64,000 nucleotides of DNA, taken from Cytospora piceicola (Eukaryota; Ascomycota; Sordariomycetes; Diaporthales; Cytosporaceae). The notes under the pieces are model-generated. The model was given only the letters and a program-made list of their open reading frames with translations, had not been told where the DNA came from and searched no databases. The stretch is from NCBI GenBank assembly GCA_023375675.1, contig JALQBC010000028.1, positions 310,001-374,000 on the forward strand, given 5' to 3'. The position numbers were made by a program, and so were the translations under genes. Below are positions 36,418 through 47,575 of this stretch, piece by piece; the stretch's first letter is position 1; the number at the start of each line of letters is the position of its first letter.

Positions 36418-37168
36418 CTAGTCCAACGACGGGAACTCCCTGACGTAGTGGCTAGCACACTGGTACCCGTAGGGGTTCTTGTCCAGGTACAGCTGGTGGT
36501 AGTCCTCGGCGTCCCACCACTGGCCGGCGGGGTTGATCTCGCTGGCCACCTTGCCCTTGTACCACTGCTTGTTGACGGCGGCCGTGACCTCCTGCGCGAT
36601 CTTCTTCTGCTCGTCGTCGTGGTAGAAGATGCCGCTGCGGTACTGCGTCCCCGTGTCGTTGCCCTGCTGGTTGACGGTGGTGGGGTCGTGCATGCGGTAG
36701 AAGAACTCGAGGAGCTCGCGGTAGGTGACCTTCTTGGGGTCGAAGACTATCTGGGTGGCCTCGGCGTCTGTGATTTTTATTATTATTATTATTATTTCCA
36801 TGTTAGACGAACGATCCTTGCACCCGGGCCTGGATGTTTGTGTGTGGAGAGGGGGGCGAAAGAGAAATGGAAGATAACAAGAACATACGTCCAGTCTCCC
36901 CCGAACAGACAGTCCGGTAGTTCGGGTTCTTGGCGTCGCCGCCGATGTACCCCACGCGGGCGTCGTACAGGCCCTTGCCGTCAAAGTGCTTGCGGTAGAT
37001 GTGCTCGACACCCCAGAAGCACCCGGCCGCGACCGTGCACTTCTGGGCGCCCTCGGGGAAGGACGACGCGCCGACGCCGTTCTCCGCCGCCGCGACGCCG
37101 AGCATGGTGGTCGTGGTGAATGGCCGGACCATGCGGGCCAGGAAGGTGGGCATCTTGATGGATGCCAT
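36418..37168 (-). CDS. MXR1: Peptide methionine (S)-S-oxide reductase
   Basis: Two exons on the minus strand, 37,168-36,889 and 36,767-36,418, give 209 aa. The 121-base intron (GTATGT...CACAG) restores the family motif GETGHAEATQ across the junction. The catalytic Cys50 sits in GCFWG. YRSGIFY and NPYGYQC follow in the expected order. The enzyme reduces methionine-S-sulfoxide in proteins with thioredoxin and protects against oxidative damage. About 25 residues before the domain are basic and hydroxylated, so a mitochondrial form is possible. The intron holds a (TTA)n microsatellite and the 5' leader a (CA)n tract (reverse strand). Confidence 0.93.
36774..36799. repeat. (TTA)n microsatellite in the MsrA intron
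   Basis: About seven TTA/ATT units sit next to the 3' splice site of the only intron of the MsrA gene. Confidence 0.85.
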
Positions 37169-38220
37169 TGTGTGTGAGTGTGTGTGTGTGTGTGTGTGTT
37201 TGCCTTGGGTTGTGGCGAGGAGTGCGACAGGTTTGAAGGTCGGGTTTGTAAGTCCTGGAGGTGGGTTCTTTTGGTTTGGTTGGTGGGGGGTGGTTTGGGA
37301 ATGGAGGGGTAATCAGATGTTGTGTTCAGTCTAGAGACAAGGAACGTTGGAAGACAGTTGATAATGTCACGAAGAAATAGTAATTCGTGAGGCAAAACTG
37401 TAGATTGGTATCTGGAGGTTTACACAATTGAGAGAGTGTCGTGACGTCTTCTACTTACTCGTTGGGGAGATGATATTCTGAAGCTTTTTGCTTGCATTCG
37501 ATGCTTCTATGACAAATCCCCGAGCACATGTTACTATGTACACTAGAAGCCCGCAGTCAGGCATTCCACCACCCGCGCAGATCTGACATCAACCAAGTAC
37601 CTAGGTACCTATTTACTGTGTAAGTACCTAGGTACCTAAGTCGGCAGTGTAACAGTAAGCAGCCCGACGTGCCCCGAACTGCCCGAGCTGCCGAGTACAC
37701 AGTACATACATAATGCAGGAACGCCACAGCCGCCCTGCGCCCATTGCTTCCAGAGCTTTCTGCTAACTGCAAGGATTACCTACCTAAGTGACTCGAAAAC
37801 GGGAGGAGAGATCGACTCGTCCCACCGGAAGCAACCGAATATGTGACCTCTCAACTGCCTACCTAAGGTACCTAAGGTACTTAAGTAGGTACATTGTATT
37901 GTCGAGCCTCTTCGCCTTGAGGTTGCAGTGTAGTGGATGCCTTGAGGACTTTCGTCCTCGCCACACTCCCTAAGTTATCTGCGTATTCTATTTCGTACCA
38001 GTGTGGCTTCAATCATTGATCTCATGGTAAAACATTCGACGAGCACCAAGGAAACAGGGAGCCCGTATCCTTCCAGTGACGGAATAGGTAATACCTCGGC
38101 ATGTGTAAGTCTAAGTTGGAAGGCCTTCTCATTTGCTTCTCCTGGCCGGCTGCAACTTCACCAATCCCGGTACGTGATTATCTCGACCCCAGGGATGTGG
38201 CCCATACAGTCACCGGCGAG
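37169..38220. other. Upstream region of MsrA with palindrome clusters
   Basis: A TG microsatellite (about 37,172-37,200) lies just before the MsrA start. Further out, AAGTACCTAGGTACCTA-type sequences recur at 37,596, 37,622 and 37,859-37,893. No gene is seen. Confidence 0.6.
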
Positions 38221-38224
38221 GCTG

Positions 38225-38640
38225 CTATAGAGGGAATTCAGGTTGCTCTAACAAGATCAACGTCGGTGTCGGCGACAAGGTGCAAGCAACATAATTATAT
38301 AGAATATCATGATTACCAATCTGAACCCTCGATATGTCTGGGGAGGTGACGCTCTTACTGTCGCCGACTCTGATCTGATTTAGGTCGATCATCTTACGGT
38401 AAGTCAAAGCCTATCAGGTGGGACTGACCGAGTATCGCTCCAGACGCATTACCTTGGCTGTCATCACTATGTCTTTGGACAAGATCCCAGCTCCCGTATT
38501 ACGATGTCCGACGACTACATCAACGGACTCACGAGATACTCGGCAAATTGGCACATGCCACTACTGGACTGTCAAACTTGTCAGTACAGATGACCAGTCT
38601 TTAGTATCTCTGATGAGTCCCCTCGGTAAATGCTGTCTGG
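38225..38640 (+). pseudogene. Pectin lyase pseudogene (PL1) with RIP-type stops
   Basis: The frame starting at 38,288 reads N-I-I-I-stop-N-I, then NPRYVWGGDALTVADSDLI, stop, VDHLT. It lines up with the pectin lyase core known as NIIIQNI...NPKYVWGGDAIT...WIDHVTT. The two in-frame TAGs (38,300 and 38,381) stand where CAG (Gln) and TGG (Trp) are expected, both the kind of change made by RIP. A plausible intron (38,399-38,443) then leads to HHYVFG and RITMSDDYINGLTRYSA, matching the next conserved blocks. A frameshift follows before HYW. Upstream, SNKINVGVG matches SNKSLVGVG, with the GVIKGKGLR block missing. The gene cannot make an active enzyme. Confidence 0.75.
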
Positions 38641-39147
38641 GCTATCAATATGTGCCATAATCTATGAGGGTGGCCTGGGGGCGATCTGCAGCACTTGCTT
38701 TAACGCCTGGAGTCAACACCTGTTGAAGTGTTCATTGTCTACGGTATTTGAGTTGGGAATTTATCTCTTCTAAAATGAGGCGGGGGGACGTAATAAAGCA
38801 AGGGATGGATGAGAGATCGATGTTTGTCGGCCATATGCATCACAGGAAGCAGTCCATATGTAGCAATGCAGCCAACATTTTGGGAGACCAGGTTAGAATA
38901 CCATACCGCGCACTGGTGGGCTGCAAAGGGTATCATAGTGATCTTCACAGGTAGAACGGTAGGTTTACTAACCTAGTGATGATTTCTAATTATAACAAAC
39001 TATCGTTACGAAGACCTTTAGGTTAAGGTCGATAGAACCTTAAAGGAGACCTTCCCTTAAGGACTGATTCGACCTTTCATGATACCCTAATAGATATAAC
39101 GTAGGCCTTTTTCTAAAGGTAACTAAAAGGCCGGAGGGGACCTTTTG
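38641..39147. other. Flank between pseudogene and AT-rich block
   Basis: Unique sequence to about 38,960. It then turns AT-richer with paired AAGGTC/GACCTT-type short inverted motifs. No gene is seen. Confidence 0.4.
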
Positions 39148-39240
39148 ACCGAGGTAGACTTATTTTAATCGAGGTGGACTTGTTTTGATCGAGGTGGACT
39201 TATTTTGATCGAGGTGGACTTGTTTAATCGAGGTGTACTT
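39148..39240. repeat. 20-bp tandem repeat, five copies
   Basis: The unit is close to ATCGAGGTGGACTTGTTTTG, with G/A and T/C variation only. It lies in a second AT-rich, partly RIP-like block (about 38,960-39,870). Confidence 0.85.
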
Positions 39241-39407
39241 ATTCTCGAGGTAATTGTAAAAGGAAGGTGCGATTCCTTTACGAAAGTTGCCCCGGGAGGT
39301 TTATATACGTACTACGCTAAGGCACGAAGACTGACCGTTGAAGATTCTCTTTGCCGTTTAAATACGTTAGTTCCCTTACGATTCGAAGGTTTGTGACGAG
39401 GGCTTCG

Positions 39408-39470
39408 ATTGATCTTGATGATTGATCTTGATGATTGATCTTGATGGATTGACCTTGATTGATTTTGATT
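39408..39470. repeat. 13-bp tandem repeat
   Basis: Four to five copies of ATTGATCTTGATG, with decay to the right. Confidence 0.8.
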
Positions 39471-39931
39471 ATTCCGGGAGGCTGGCTGGCTGGCGTACTT
39501 GCCTTCGGTCTTAGGAAATCTGGTAATAGATTCTGGTGAAGTCTTTCGAGAAGGGAAGGCATAGGTATCTACCTAAGTACGTACCTAAGTACCTAGAAAT
39601 AAGGTGGCCTTGACGGAGGAAGGATCGCCCTTTTGCTTTTTGGTAGCTTCCTTCTCGTGGTTACCTTTCTCGAGAAAGATCACCTTTCGTACGAGTCTAT
39701 TATTTTGTTCCGTGATCGTTTTTCTAGAAAGTCTATCACTAACTTTCTAATATAGTTATACATATATAAAATTGTTAGTAATTTAAGGGAACTATTAGTC
39801 AATTGATCACCTACCCGCTATAGTGCCCGTCTTAAAATGTAGGTCCTGAGATACCCTTCTAACTCTGGACTATTATTCTATTGGCGAGGGTCTTAGTGAT
39901 TGCCATTACACCCTACCAGTGCGCGGTATGG
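39471..39931. other. AT-rich flank
   Basis: AT-rich and without genes. TACCTAAGTACGTACCTAAG-type sequence occurs near 39,570-39,592. It may be the end of a RIP-damaged repeat. Confidence 0.4.
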
Positions 39932-39976
39932 CCCCCCGCCCCCCCCCGCCCCCCGCCCCCCCCGCCCCCCGCCCCC
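39932..39976 (-). repeat. G-quadruplex-type tract (C-rich on plus strand)
   Basis: Six runs of six to nine C, each separated by a single G, occupy 45 bases. The minus strand therefore has six long G-runs with one-base loops, far above the minimum for a G-quadruplex. It lies about 285 bases before the glycosyltransferase start. A second C-run (about 14 bases) lies at 40,178-40,191. Confidence 0.8.
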
Positions 39977-40260
39977 CTATCCAATCCCTCGCAGCTCCGC
40001 AACCCTTGGGTATTATTCACTGAACCTTCCACGACTTACTTTGAAACGGGACCTAACATGTAACCAAGATACATATTTAACAGGTTTATTCCGTAACAAA
40101 CATGAAATGTGTGTTGTTGACGAACCTTTCCTGATACCGCTGCCAGTAAAAGTCCGTGCGTAAAACACCTCCGGACCCCCCCCCCCCCCCCAGCGTCCCA
40201 TCTTCTACTTCTCATCACTCCAGATACCACAACATCTACCATCACGTCATAATCATCGAG

Positions 40261-41670
40261 ATGCCAGGCGGACACCAGGAGCACGCGGGTAATCCACTAG
40301 ATGGCCATCCAAAAGCTCACATCCTCTTCCTCTGCCACCCTCTGACCGGACACATCACCCCAGCGCTCCGTATAGCCTCCGAGCTCCACCGCCGGGGCTG
40401 GCCCGTCTCCTTCCTCGGCCCCACCGCGCACCGTGAGCGCATATCCGGCGCCGGCGTCGGGTTCATTCCCCTGCAAGGCGCAGCTGACATCGATGATCTC
40501 CTCTACTACTCGCCCGACAACCCGGCGCCTCCCGTGCCGGGCTACCACTCACTGCCCTGGTACGAGCGGGCCCTGGTAGACGTCGAGAAGCACTGCCTCG
40601 ATCCCATACCGGCCCAGTGGACCTGCGTCAAGGAGGCCTTGGCTAGTCTGCAGACACGCAGTCCGGGTGTACCTATCGTTGTCATCTGCGAGGCCTTCTT
40701 TCATGGGATCCTCCCGCTCTACTTCGGCGCGCCACTGCCGGTTGGTGTGGAGAGACCCAAGACGCTTTGTATCTCCGTCACGCCCCCGGTTCTTCGCAGC
40801 GTTGACCTCCCTCCCTTTGGCTACCCCCTTCCGTTTTCACAGTCACCCGTAGGTCGTGCCCGGAACGCCCATATTTGGGAGATATTCGCCGAGGAGACAT
40901 CTTCCCTAAAGAGTCTGTTGGATGCCAAGCTGGCTGGAGCGGGTGCAACGAGGTCCCCGGACGGCCCTATACTGCAAGGCATCAACTACACACGCCACGA
41001 CGCTATCATGCAGATCGGTGTGCCGAGCTTCGAGTACCCTCGCAGCGACTGGCCGCCGCATTTCCAGTTCTTGGGCTTCCTTCCCCTAGCTCCCCCTCCG
41101 CCGAGTGGGTACCCGAACCTTCCTAGCTGGTGGGATGAACTGGTCAGTAATACGGACAAGAAGGTCGTCGTGGTAGCCCAGGGCACCGTCGAGACGGATC
41201 CGAACGATCTCATCGTACCCACCATCGAGGCTATGCGTGGCCGGGAGGACGTCCTTGTCGTGGCAATCATGGGCCGCAGGGGTGCAACATTGCCCACGGA
41301 CTTCGAGAAGCCCGGGAATGCACTCGTCACTGACTACCTGAACTACGATGCCGTTCTAGCACACGCGTCTGTCTGGGTGCACAATGGAGGCTATGGAGCC
41401 ATCACTCATGGGATCGCGCACGGCGTGCCGATGGTTGTGGCCGGGGAGGGCCAGGATAAGACCGAGAACGTGAAGCGAGTCCGGTTCTCGGGCGTCGGGG
41501 CTGGCCTCGGCACCCCGAGGCCGGGCGAGGAGAACTTGAAGATAAGTTTAGAGGCAGTTCTAGGAGAGAGAAGGTTCCGAGATAGGGTTCAAGTCCTCAA
41601 GAAGGAGACGGAGGATCTAGACTGTTTCGGGCGCGTTGAGAAGGCGGTCTTACGGGTCTTGAATAAGTAG
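40261..41670 (+). CDS. GT1-family (MGT-type) glycosyltransferase
   Basis: A single exon of 469 aa from the ATG at 40,261; the frame is open upstream but has no earlier ATG. The N-terminal domain opens with LCHPLTGHITPALRIASEL, where His31 is in the position of the catalytic base. The C-terminal nucleotide-sugar site has HNGGYGAITHGIAHGVP (His374 onward) and ends with Asp399-Lys400, as in macrolide/UDP-glycosyltransferases. Proteins of this class glycosylate small molecules in the cytosol, usually from UDP-glucose. Some fungal cluster members act as mannosyltransferases. It lies 8 kb from the PKS hydrolase and next to an aminotransferase, so a role in the same pathway is possible but unproven. 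Confidence 0.9.
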   Translation: MPGGHQEHAGNPLDGHPKAHILFLCHPLTGHITPALRIASELHRRGWPVSFLGPTAHRERISGAGVGFIPLQGAADIDDLLYYSPDNPAPPVPGYHSLPWYERALVDVEKHCLDPIPAQWTCVKEALASLQTRSPGVPIVVICEAFFHGILPLYFGAPLPVGVERPKTLCISVTPPVLRSVDLPPFGYPLPFSQSPVGRARNAHIWEIFAEETSSLKSLLDAKLAGAGATRSPDGPILQGINYTRHDAIMQIGVPSFEYPRSDWPPHFQFLGFLPLAPPPPSGYPNLPSWWDELVSNTDKKVVVVAQGTVETDPNDLIVPTIEAMRGREDVLVVAIMGRRGATLPTDFEKPGNALVTDYLNYDAVLAHASVWVHNGGYGAITHGIAHGVPMVVAGEGQDKTENVKRVRFSGVGAGLGTPRPGEENLKISLEAVLGERRFRDRVQVLKKETEDLDCFGRVEKAVLRVLNK

Positions 41671-42109
41671 ACATGAACTTAGACTACAACACAGACAGAG
41701 ATTGTTATAGTTCTTCCGAGGGATATGACACAGGTTCAGCTATTCCTGCCGTTTCCCACCTCCGTCTGAAGATATTCGAGGCTTGCTATGCTAATCGTGA
41801 AGACTCCAATAAGGGATTGAGCGTCTGCATCTTATAATGTCTGCAAAGGTCGGGAAAATATGCAGTCACACTTGCCCCGTATTCAACCAGCTTGGTCTGT
41901 CACAGAGACGTCATGGTTCCTCTTGACGGTGTATCTTGTCTCAATGACAGTGGAACAGAATACAAGAGGCACCGTCCCCTCGTGCCGTTGACTGGTATCT
42001 GGGTATCAGCACAATCAATACTAGAATGTGGCTTGAGGTGCCGGAAAGTCAAATTGTGACTGGTGTTCATTGCTCATTCAAAGTAACAGTAAAAATCGCT
42101 CTTAAAATC
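41671..42109. terminator. Convergent 3' region of glycosyltransferase and aminotransferase
   Basis: No gene is seen in these 439 bases between two convergent stops. Confidence 0.5.
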
Positions 42110-43474
42110 CTATACCGTGCCCTGCACGGTAGCGAGTACCTCGTCGTAAATCACCAGCGCCTTCTCCACCTCCTCCTTGGTGACGATACACGGCGGCACA
42201 ACGTGCAGTCTGTTATCGACGACAAACGGCAGCAGGCCCCTCTTAAGACACTCGCCCTTGATCTTCCCGATCACGCTTGCGGGTACTGGCTGCTTCGTCG
42301 TTGGGTCTGACACAAGATCCAGCGCCCAGAAAACACCAAGTCCTCTCACGTCGCCAATAATGCTGTACTTCTCAGCGAGCTTTGCCAGACCCGGGCCCAG
42401 GACATCCTTCCCAATGGCAGCGGCATTCCTGAGTATCCCTTCTTCCTCGTAGGCTTCAAGAGTAGCCACTATTGCTGCCATAGCGAGCGGGTGGCCTGAG
42501 TATGTGAGACCTCCAGGGTAGAACCGCTCATCGAAGGCGCTAGCTATGGCCTTGGAGAGTATGACACCTCCTGCTGGGACGTATCCCCCGTTGACACCCT
42601 TCGCGAAGGTGATAAGGTCCGGCCTGATGCCCTCGGAGTTGAGCTCCTTGTTCTGCCATGCGAACCAATCGCCCGTGCGGCCGAAGCCAGCCATGACCTC
42701 GTCGCAGATCATGACGATGCCAAACTCGTCACATAGCTTCCTCACACCCGCAAGCCACCCCGGCGGTGGGAGAATGACGCCGGCCGTGCCGCCGATGGTC
42801 TCGAGGATGATGGCCGCGATCGAGGCCGAGCCCTCGGACTCTATGACCCGGCGGAGGTGGTGCAGCGACCGCTCCGTCTCCTCCTCGAGGGAGCTGGCCC
42901 AGAACTCGGAGCGGTACAGGAAGGGCCCGAAGAAGTGCGTGTGGCCGCGGGCGAACTGGTTCGGGACGCGGCGGAAGTCGCCCGTGGCGCAGATGGCGGA
43001 GCCCGTGCTGCCGTGGTAGCTGCGGTACGTGGAGAGCACCGTGTCGCGGCCCGTGGTCAGGCGCGCCATGCGGATGGCGTTCTCGTTGGCGTCGGCGCCG
43101 GCGTTGGTGAAGAAGACCTTGTCGAAGGGCCGCTGGCCCGGGTGGAGCCCGTTGGCGCGCTCGAGGATGAGCTCGGCGGCGCGGCCGCGGGCGAGGTTGG
43201 CGTGGGCGGGGGCCACGGTCGGCAGGGCGGCGGCCTGCTTCTGGATGGCGGCGACGACCTTGGGGTGGGTGTGGCCGATGTTGGTGTTGACGAGCTGGCA
43301 CGAGAAGTCGAGGTAGCGCTTGCCGCTGTAGTCCCAGACCTCGCTGCCCGAGCCGCCCGCGATGGTCAGGGGGCTGAGCGCGGCCTGCGCGCTCCAGGAG
43401 TGGAAGACGTTGGCCCGGTCGAGCTGGTAGGTGAGCTCGCCGAGGTCCTCGGTGCCAGGTGTGATGCTACCCAT
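42110..43474 (-). CDS. Class III PLP-dependent aminotransferase
   Basis: A single exon of 454 aa, the usual length for the family. FFTNAGADANENAIRMAR (121-138) binds the cofactor phosphate. CDEVMAGFGRTG has Asp258 for the pyridine nitrogen, and FAKGVNGGYVP has Lys292 for the Schiff base. The overall sequence resembles omega-amino-acid or taurine-type transaminases, which move an amino group onto a ketone or aldehyde. The substrate is unknown. A role in aminating a polyketide aldehyde or ketone is possible, since the PKS lies 8 kb away, but it could equally be a primary-metabolism enzyme. The gene is divergent from the GDP-mannose transporter with 1.8 kb between. Confidence 0.92.
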   Translation of the reverse strand: MGSITPGTEDLGELTYQLDRANVFHSWSAQAALSPLTIAGGSGSEVWDYSGKRYLDFSCQLVNTNIGHTHPKVVAAIQKQAAALPTVAPAHANLARGRAAELILERANGLHPGQRPFDKVFFTNAGADANENAIRMARLTTGRDTVLSTYRSYHGSTGSAICATGDFRRVPNQFARGHTHFFGPFLYRSEFWASSLEEETERSLHHLRRVIESEGSASIAAIILETIGGTAGVILPPPGWLAGVRKLCDEFGIVMICDEVMAGFGRTGDWFAWQNKELNSEGIRPDLITFAKGVNGGYVPAGGVILSKAIASAFDERFYPGGLTYSGHPLAMAAIVATLEAYEEEGILRNAAAIGKDVLGPGLAKLAEKYSIIGDVRGLGVFWALDLVSDPTTKQPVPASVIGKIKGECLKRGLLPFVVDNRLHVVPPCIVTKEEVEKALVIYDEVLATVQGTV

Positions 43475-45280
43475 GCTGACGGGCTTGTCTATGTGACGTT
43501 GTGTGGGAGATGGGAATGTCTGGCTGTTGGGTGTCAGGATACACTCTTGACTTTGTGTTTGACTGAGTAGAGTATGTCTTTAGGGGGAAGTCCTTAAGTA
43601 GTAAAGACAACCATGAGATACCCCGTGGGACGCTGCTGGCGGGCTTTCATCTGGGCCACGACGGGCAAGATACGGAGGATCGTTGTCTTACTAGACCGTC
43701 GTGCCCCACACCGCGACAGTCGTTATCTGACGATACGCGCCTTTGACTGGGCCATCTCAAGTATAGAATCGGGATTGTATACGTACATGTGTACAGATCG
43801 GGAAAGCGTAGCCGGGATATCCAAACAAGTGGCTGACTTTGGGAGCTGTAAGCGTCGACGATGTCCTCCGGAACTGGGAACGATGCTCTGGCCCGTCTTA
43901 AATCAGACGTGGCATCCTTTATAATGTATAATGGAATTGTACAAACTGCACCGTCACAATCCCGGGAGGCTCTTGTTTGGCCGTCCAGTCGGGTGCGTGT
44001 CGTTTTTGGCGTGATGCCGGGCCGGTGTTGCGTGCTCGGAAATGTTCCACTATTCGTCTATCCATCGACACTAGCACCTGGGCACCTGGGCAGATGGATA
44101 ATTCCTAGACCAGAACGGGTGAAGCGGTCGAATTGATCAGGGAGATCTCAAATTTCTCTCGGTACCTGCCGCCGGGCTTGAGGCTTGTGAACCTTATGTA
44201 TCAAGTGCCCAGGTGCCCAGGTGGTGATATAAACTTCAATCATTGATGTTGCCCTGCCCTTACCTAGCACTTGAGGTACGTGGGGTAGCGTCACCACCAC
44301 CAACGTCGCGGAAGCCAAGATAAGAAGGCGGAGGCCGAATTATAGTCGCACTCTTCTTGTTGCTACCTACTTAAGTACTCAAGTACATATCGATTGATGT
44401 ACAGCAGAGTGACAGGGGTCACTGGAGAGGACTTCACGATAGCTTCACTAACGATTGATCCACTCACCATTCGATAGTATCTGAACATGCAGCAGGATCA
44501 ATCCTTGGCTTAGGCTGTTTAAAAAGGGAACAGATATTATGAGAGAGCGTTTCAAAGAAGCACTGTCAATTTCAATCGAGCCTATGCAATATCGAAGGGA
44601 AAATGGTGACAGTGTACTTAAGTAGCGTCTTCGAGCCTGAACCACACAAGCGCGTTATTTAGGGGGGGCAAGCTTACTCCCATACTTCAAACGTTCTCAG
44701 GGTTACTTGTGGAAGAGCCTAGTGTGGAGGAAGTTCTTCTGGCCGCCCGAACGAACTTCCAAGGTTACTTTGCCCGCCTTGTATACAGTAGTCGTTTCAA
44801 GTTATTTGGTGTTTATTAATATGGCACCGGAATGTGCTGGCATGTTCAAAATTTTACTCTCTGTCGGAGTCTGCTTTCAAATATTGGCATAACCTAAGGG
44901 AAGGAAAGGAAAATTTGCCTAAAGGGTCGTTCCTGTACTCAATCGATACACATGGATCACAACCGCGAACAGTACTGAAAGGCCCGTTAGAAGGCAAGGT
45001 TATTTTCTCCCGCAATGCTTTATGTTGGCTGAGAGCAACGGACCGCTGACACGGCCGCAGGCTCGGCGCCGAATCGGCCGGTGAAATCAGTGGACTCAAC
45101 TCCGGCTCTCGGGGCCCGGAATGTCTGACTGTTCTTTTCTGACCGCGACGTAAACGCGTCGCTGGGCACCCTCCTCCTTCTGTCTCCAAGCAGTATTCCT
45201 TGCAATTGGAAGAAGAGAACACACACCACATACACTCGCACGGTAAAACGGTCACGCGTCACCAAGGCTCCTTCCCGAAG
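43475..45280. other. Divergent intergenic region
   Basis: No gene is seen. It contains the 18-bp inverted repeat pair listed next, a TACTTAAGTACTCAAGTAC-type motif near 44,368, and a pyrimidine-rich leader before the transporter start. Confidence 0.5.
44075..44223. repeat. Perfect 18-bp inverted repeat with internal duplication
   Basis: CACCTGGGCACCTGGGCA at 44,075-44,092 returns as its exact reverse complement at 44,206-44,223. Each arm is itself a tandem duplication of CACCTGGG. The 113 bases between contain no ORF. It may be a small MITE-like element or a hairpin; no target-site duplication is obvious. Confidence 0.7.
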
Positions 45281-46681
45281 ATGCCGGGGAAGAGGGACGA
45301 CGACGACGACGACTATGTCGCTCCTACGCCCCAGGACAGCTATGAAATCAGGGATCTCAGTGGTGATGCATCTTCGCAACGCCGTCATCAGCATGTCGCT
45401 GAGACGACGAGCTCCGTCTCCAAGGTCGCCAACAGTTCTGCCGCGTCCATCCTCGGATATTGCCTGGCTTCAATCAGCATGACAGTTGTCAACAAATATG
45501 TTGTGTCCGGTAGCGATTGGAATCTTATGTTTCTCTACCTAGCTATTCAAGTAGGTCGCCAATCGGTCGCAGTACCTTCTAAGTCGCCTAAAGGATGATA
45601 CTGACTTGTTCCAGTCCATTGTGTGTATACTCGCGGTGCTGGCCTGCCAGCAGATGGGGTTTCTCACCTTGGCGCCCTTCGAATTCAACCAGGCGAAGAA
45701 GTGTAAGACTAGCTAATCCCAAAACTACCTATGTAGCTGTGTGAACGCTGACCGCCTTCAGGGTTTCCCATCTCCGTCCTCCTGGTAGCCCAGATATATA
45801 CGGGTGGCAAGGCCCTGCAATTTCTGTCGGTGCCTGTGTTCACCATCTTCAAGAACTTGACTATCATTGTGATTGCCTATGGGGAGGTGATACTATCTGG
45901 TGGCCGTGTGCTGCCTCTTGTACTCTTCTCATTTGGCCTGATGGTGTTCAGTTCAATGGTGGCCGCATGGGCAGACGTGAAGGCGGCGACCGCGGAAGAC
46001 ACTCACCCTACGGAACAAAATGCTGCTCTTAAGACCTTGAACTCTGGTTATGGTAAGCAACTTCCTGGGGCCAAATTGGTTCTTCTCCTGCGACGGAGCT
46101 CCTTTTTGCTTCTCATCAGACGGTTACTAACATGTAGATGTGAACAGCGTGGATGTTTGCCAACGTGTTCTGCTCGGCTGCCTACGTCCTGGGACGGGGG
46201 AGAGTAATTCAAAGGCTGAAGACGAAAGACTGGGATAGTGAGTTGAACCCAGGCCGGTGCGGATTCTATGTACTGATGTTTTGTAACAGCCACGTTCTAC
46301 AACAACCTTTTGAGTATCCCCGTCCTGATCATCGGGTCCCTTCTTGTCGAAGACTGGTCCTCCGAAAACCTCGCCAAGAACTTCCCCGAAGACACGCGCC
46401 GCAGCCTGATCATCGGCATGATCTACTCTGGCCTTGGGGCCGTCTTCATCTCATATGCAAGTGCTTGGTGTCAACGGGCTACGTCGTCGACAACCTATTC
46501 GATGGTAGGGGCACTGAACAAACTTCCAATTGCTATTAGCGGTTTCATTTTCTTTGATGCACCTATCACGTTTGGAGGCGTCTCCGCCATCGTTATTGGT
46601 TTCGTAAGCGGCATTGTTTACGCTTGGGCGAAGATACGAGAGAAGGAGCTGGCTAAGATGTCTCTACCTACGACAAAATAA
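45281..46681 (+). CDS. VRG4: Golgi GDP-mannose transporter
   Basis: Five exons are modelled: 45,281-45,550; 45,615-45,702; 45,762-46,052; 46,148-46,237; 46,290-46,681. They give 376 aa with all junctions in frame. The protein starts with an acidic Asp run and [12 protein letters not shown], as in fungal orthologues, and then has about ten membrane segments. The substrate motifs FYNN (249-252) and GALNK (320-324) are present, and GALNK is diagnostic for GDP-mannose. It exchanges GDP-mannose for GMP across the Golgi membrane for mannosylation of protein and lipid. It may be the genomic housekeeping copy or a cluster paralogue; the window alone cannot tell. Confidence 0.93.
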
Positions 46682-47575
46682 GGCATGGTGGCCAGGAAGT
46701 GCATGCAAATTCTAGGTGTATAGATGGGCATCTTTAGAACTTACTAAGGATGCAAAAGAATACGTAGACTCTTTGGGGTGGCGGTCTATATGTATGAACA
46801 AAGCGTAACAAGAAACGGTGGACTTTGGAATGACTTTAGAGAAAAGCCAAAACTAAACATATGAAGGGGGAATGTCACAACCATATATTTCGAGACTTGA
46901 TATCAAAGAAAAGACGTCTGTTGACAGTGGTGAACTTTTGAAGTACAACCGCGATCGTCCGGGTATCAAATGAAAGATACCCAGACAAAGGAAAGTGTAG
47001 TCCCATCCCGAATTTCCGCTCGTTACGACGCATTTAGCAGTTAGTACTTGTTATTCATTTCTAGAATCCAATCTCAAGTGATCCTAGTCGCCCCCACACA
47101 CACATGTGCAGAGTCAGGCACGCATCCGAGGGCAGTACCTAGGTACTGCAAATACAAACTGGAAGCGCCCTAATGGAGCGGGAAATTATAGAAATATATA
47201 TAAGGCTAATATCGATTAAGCTTTGAAGATTCAACAAGGTTTGCCTAGTTCTGTGCTCTTCCCGGCACGGTTTGTTTTAGCGGTCAGGAAAATATATCGT
47301 TTCATCATGGGACGGCTTGCGTAGTAAGAAACTTGAATGTCCCTCAAAACTTGAAAACCACCGAAAGGCAATACATAAAGAAGTGTAAAATACTTTTGCG
47401 ACAGTTGTAATAGAACATCGACACTGCAAGATCTTCGAAAACTCTTCGAAAACACCTAAGTAAAATGATGAACGTTGAATAATCAGGCTGACCGTTGGCC
47501 ACATGTAGCCCCCGCCCAGCGCCCTTTTACCAGTCAACTGGTGTAGTCCTGCTCACCCGACGACCTTACTCTCCC
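46682..47575. other. Convergent 3' region
   Basis: No gene is seen. It holds an 18-bp perfect palindrome, GCAGTACCTAGGTACTGC, at 47,132-47,149. Confidence 0.5.
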
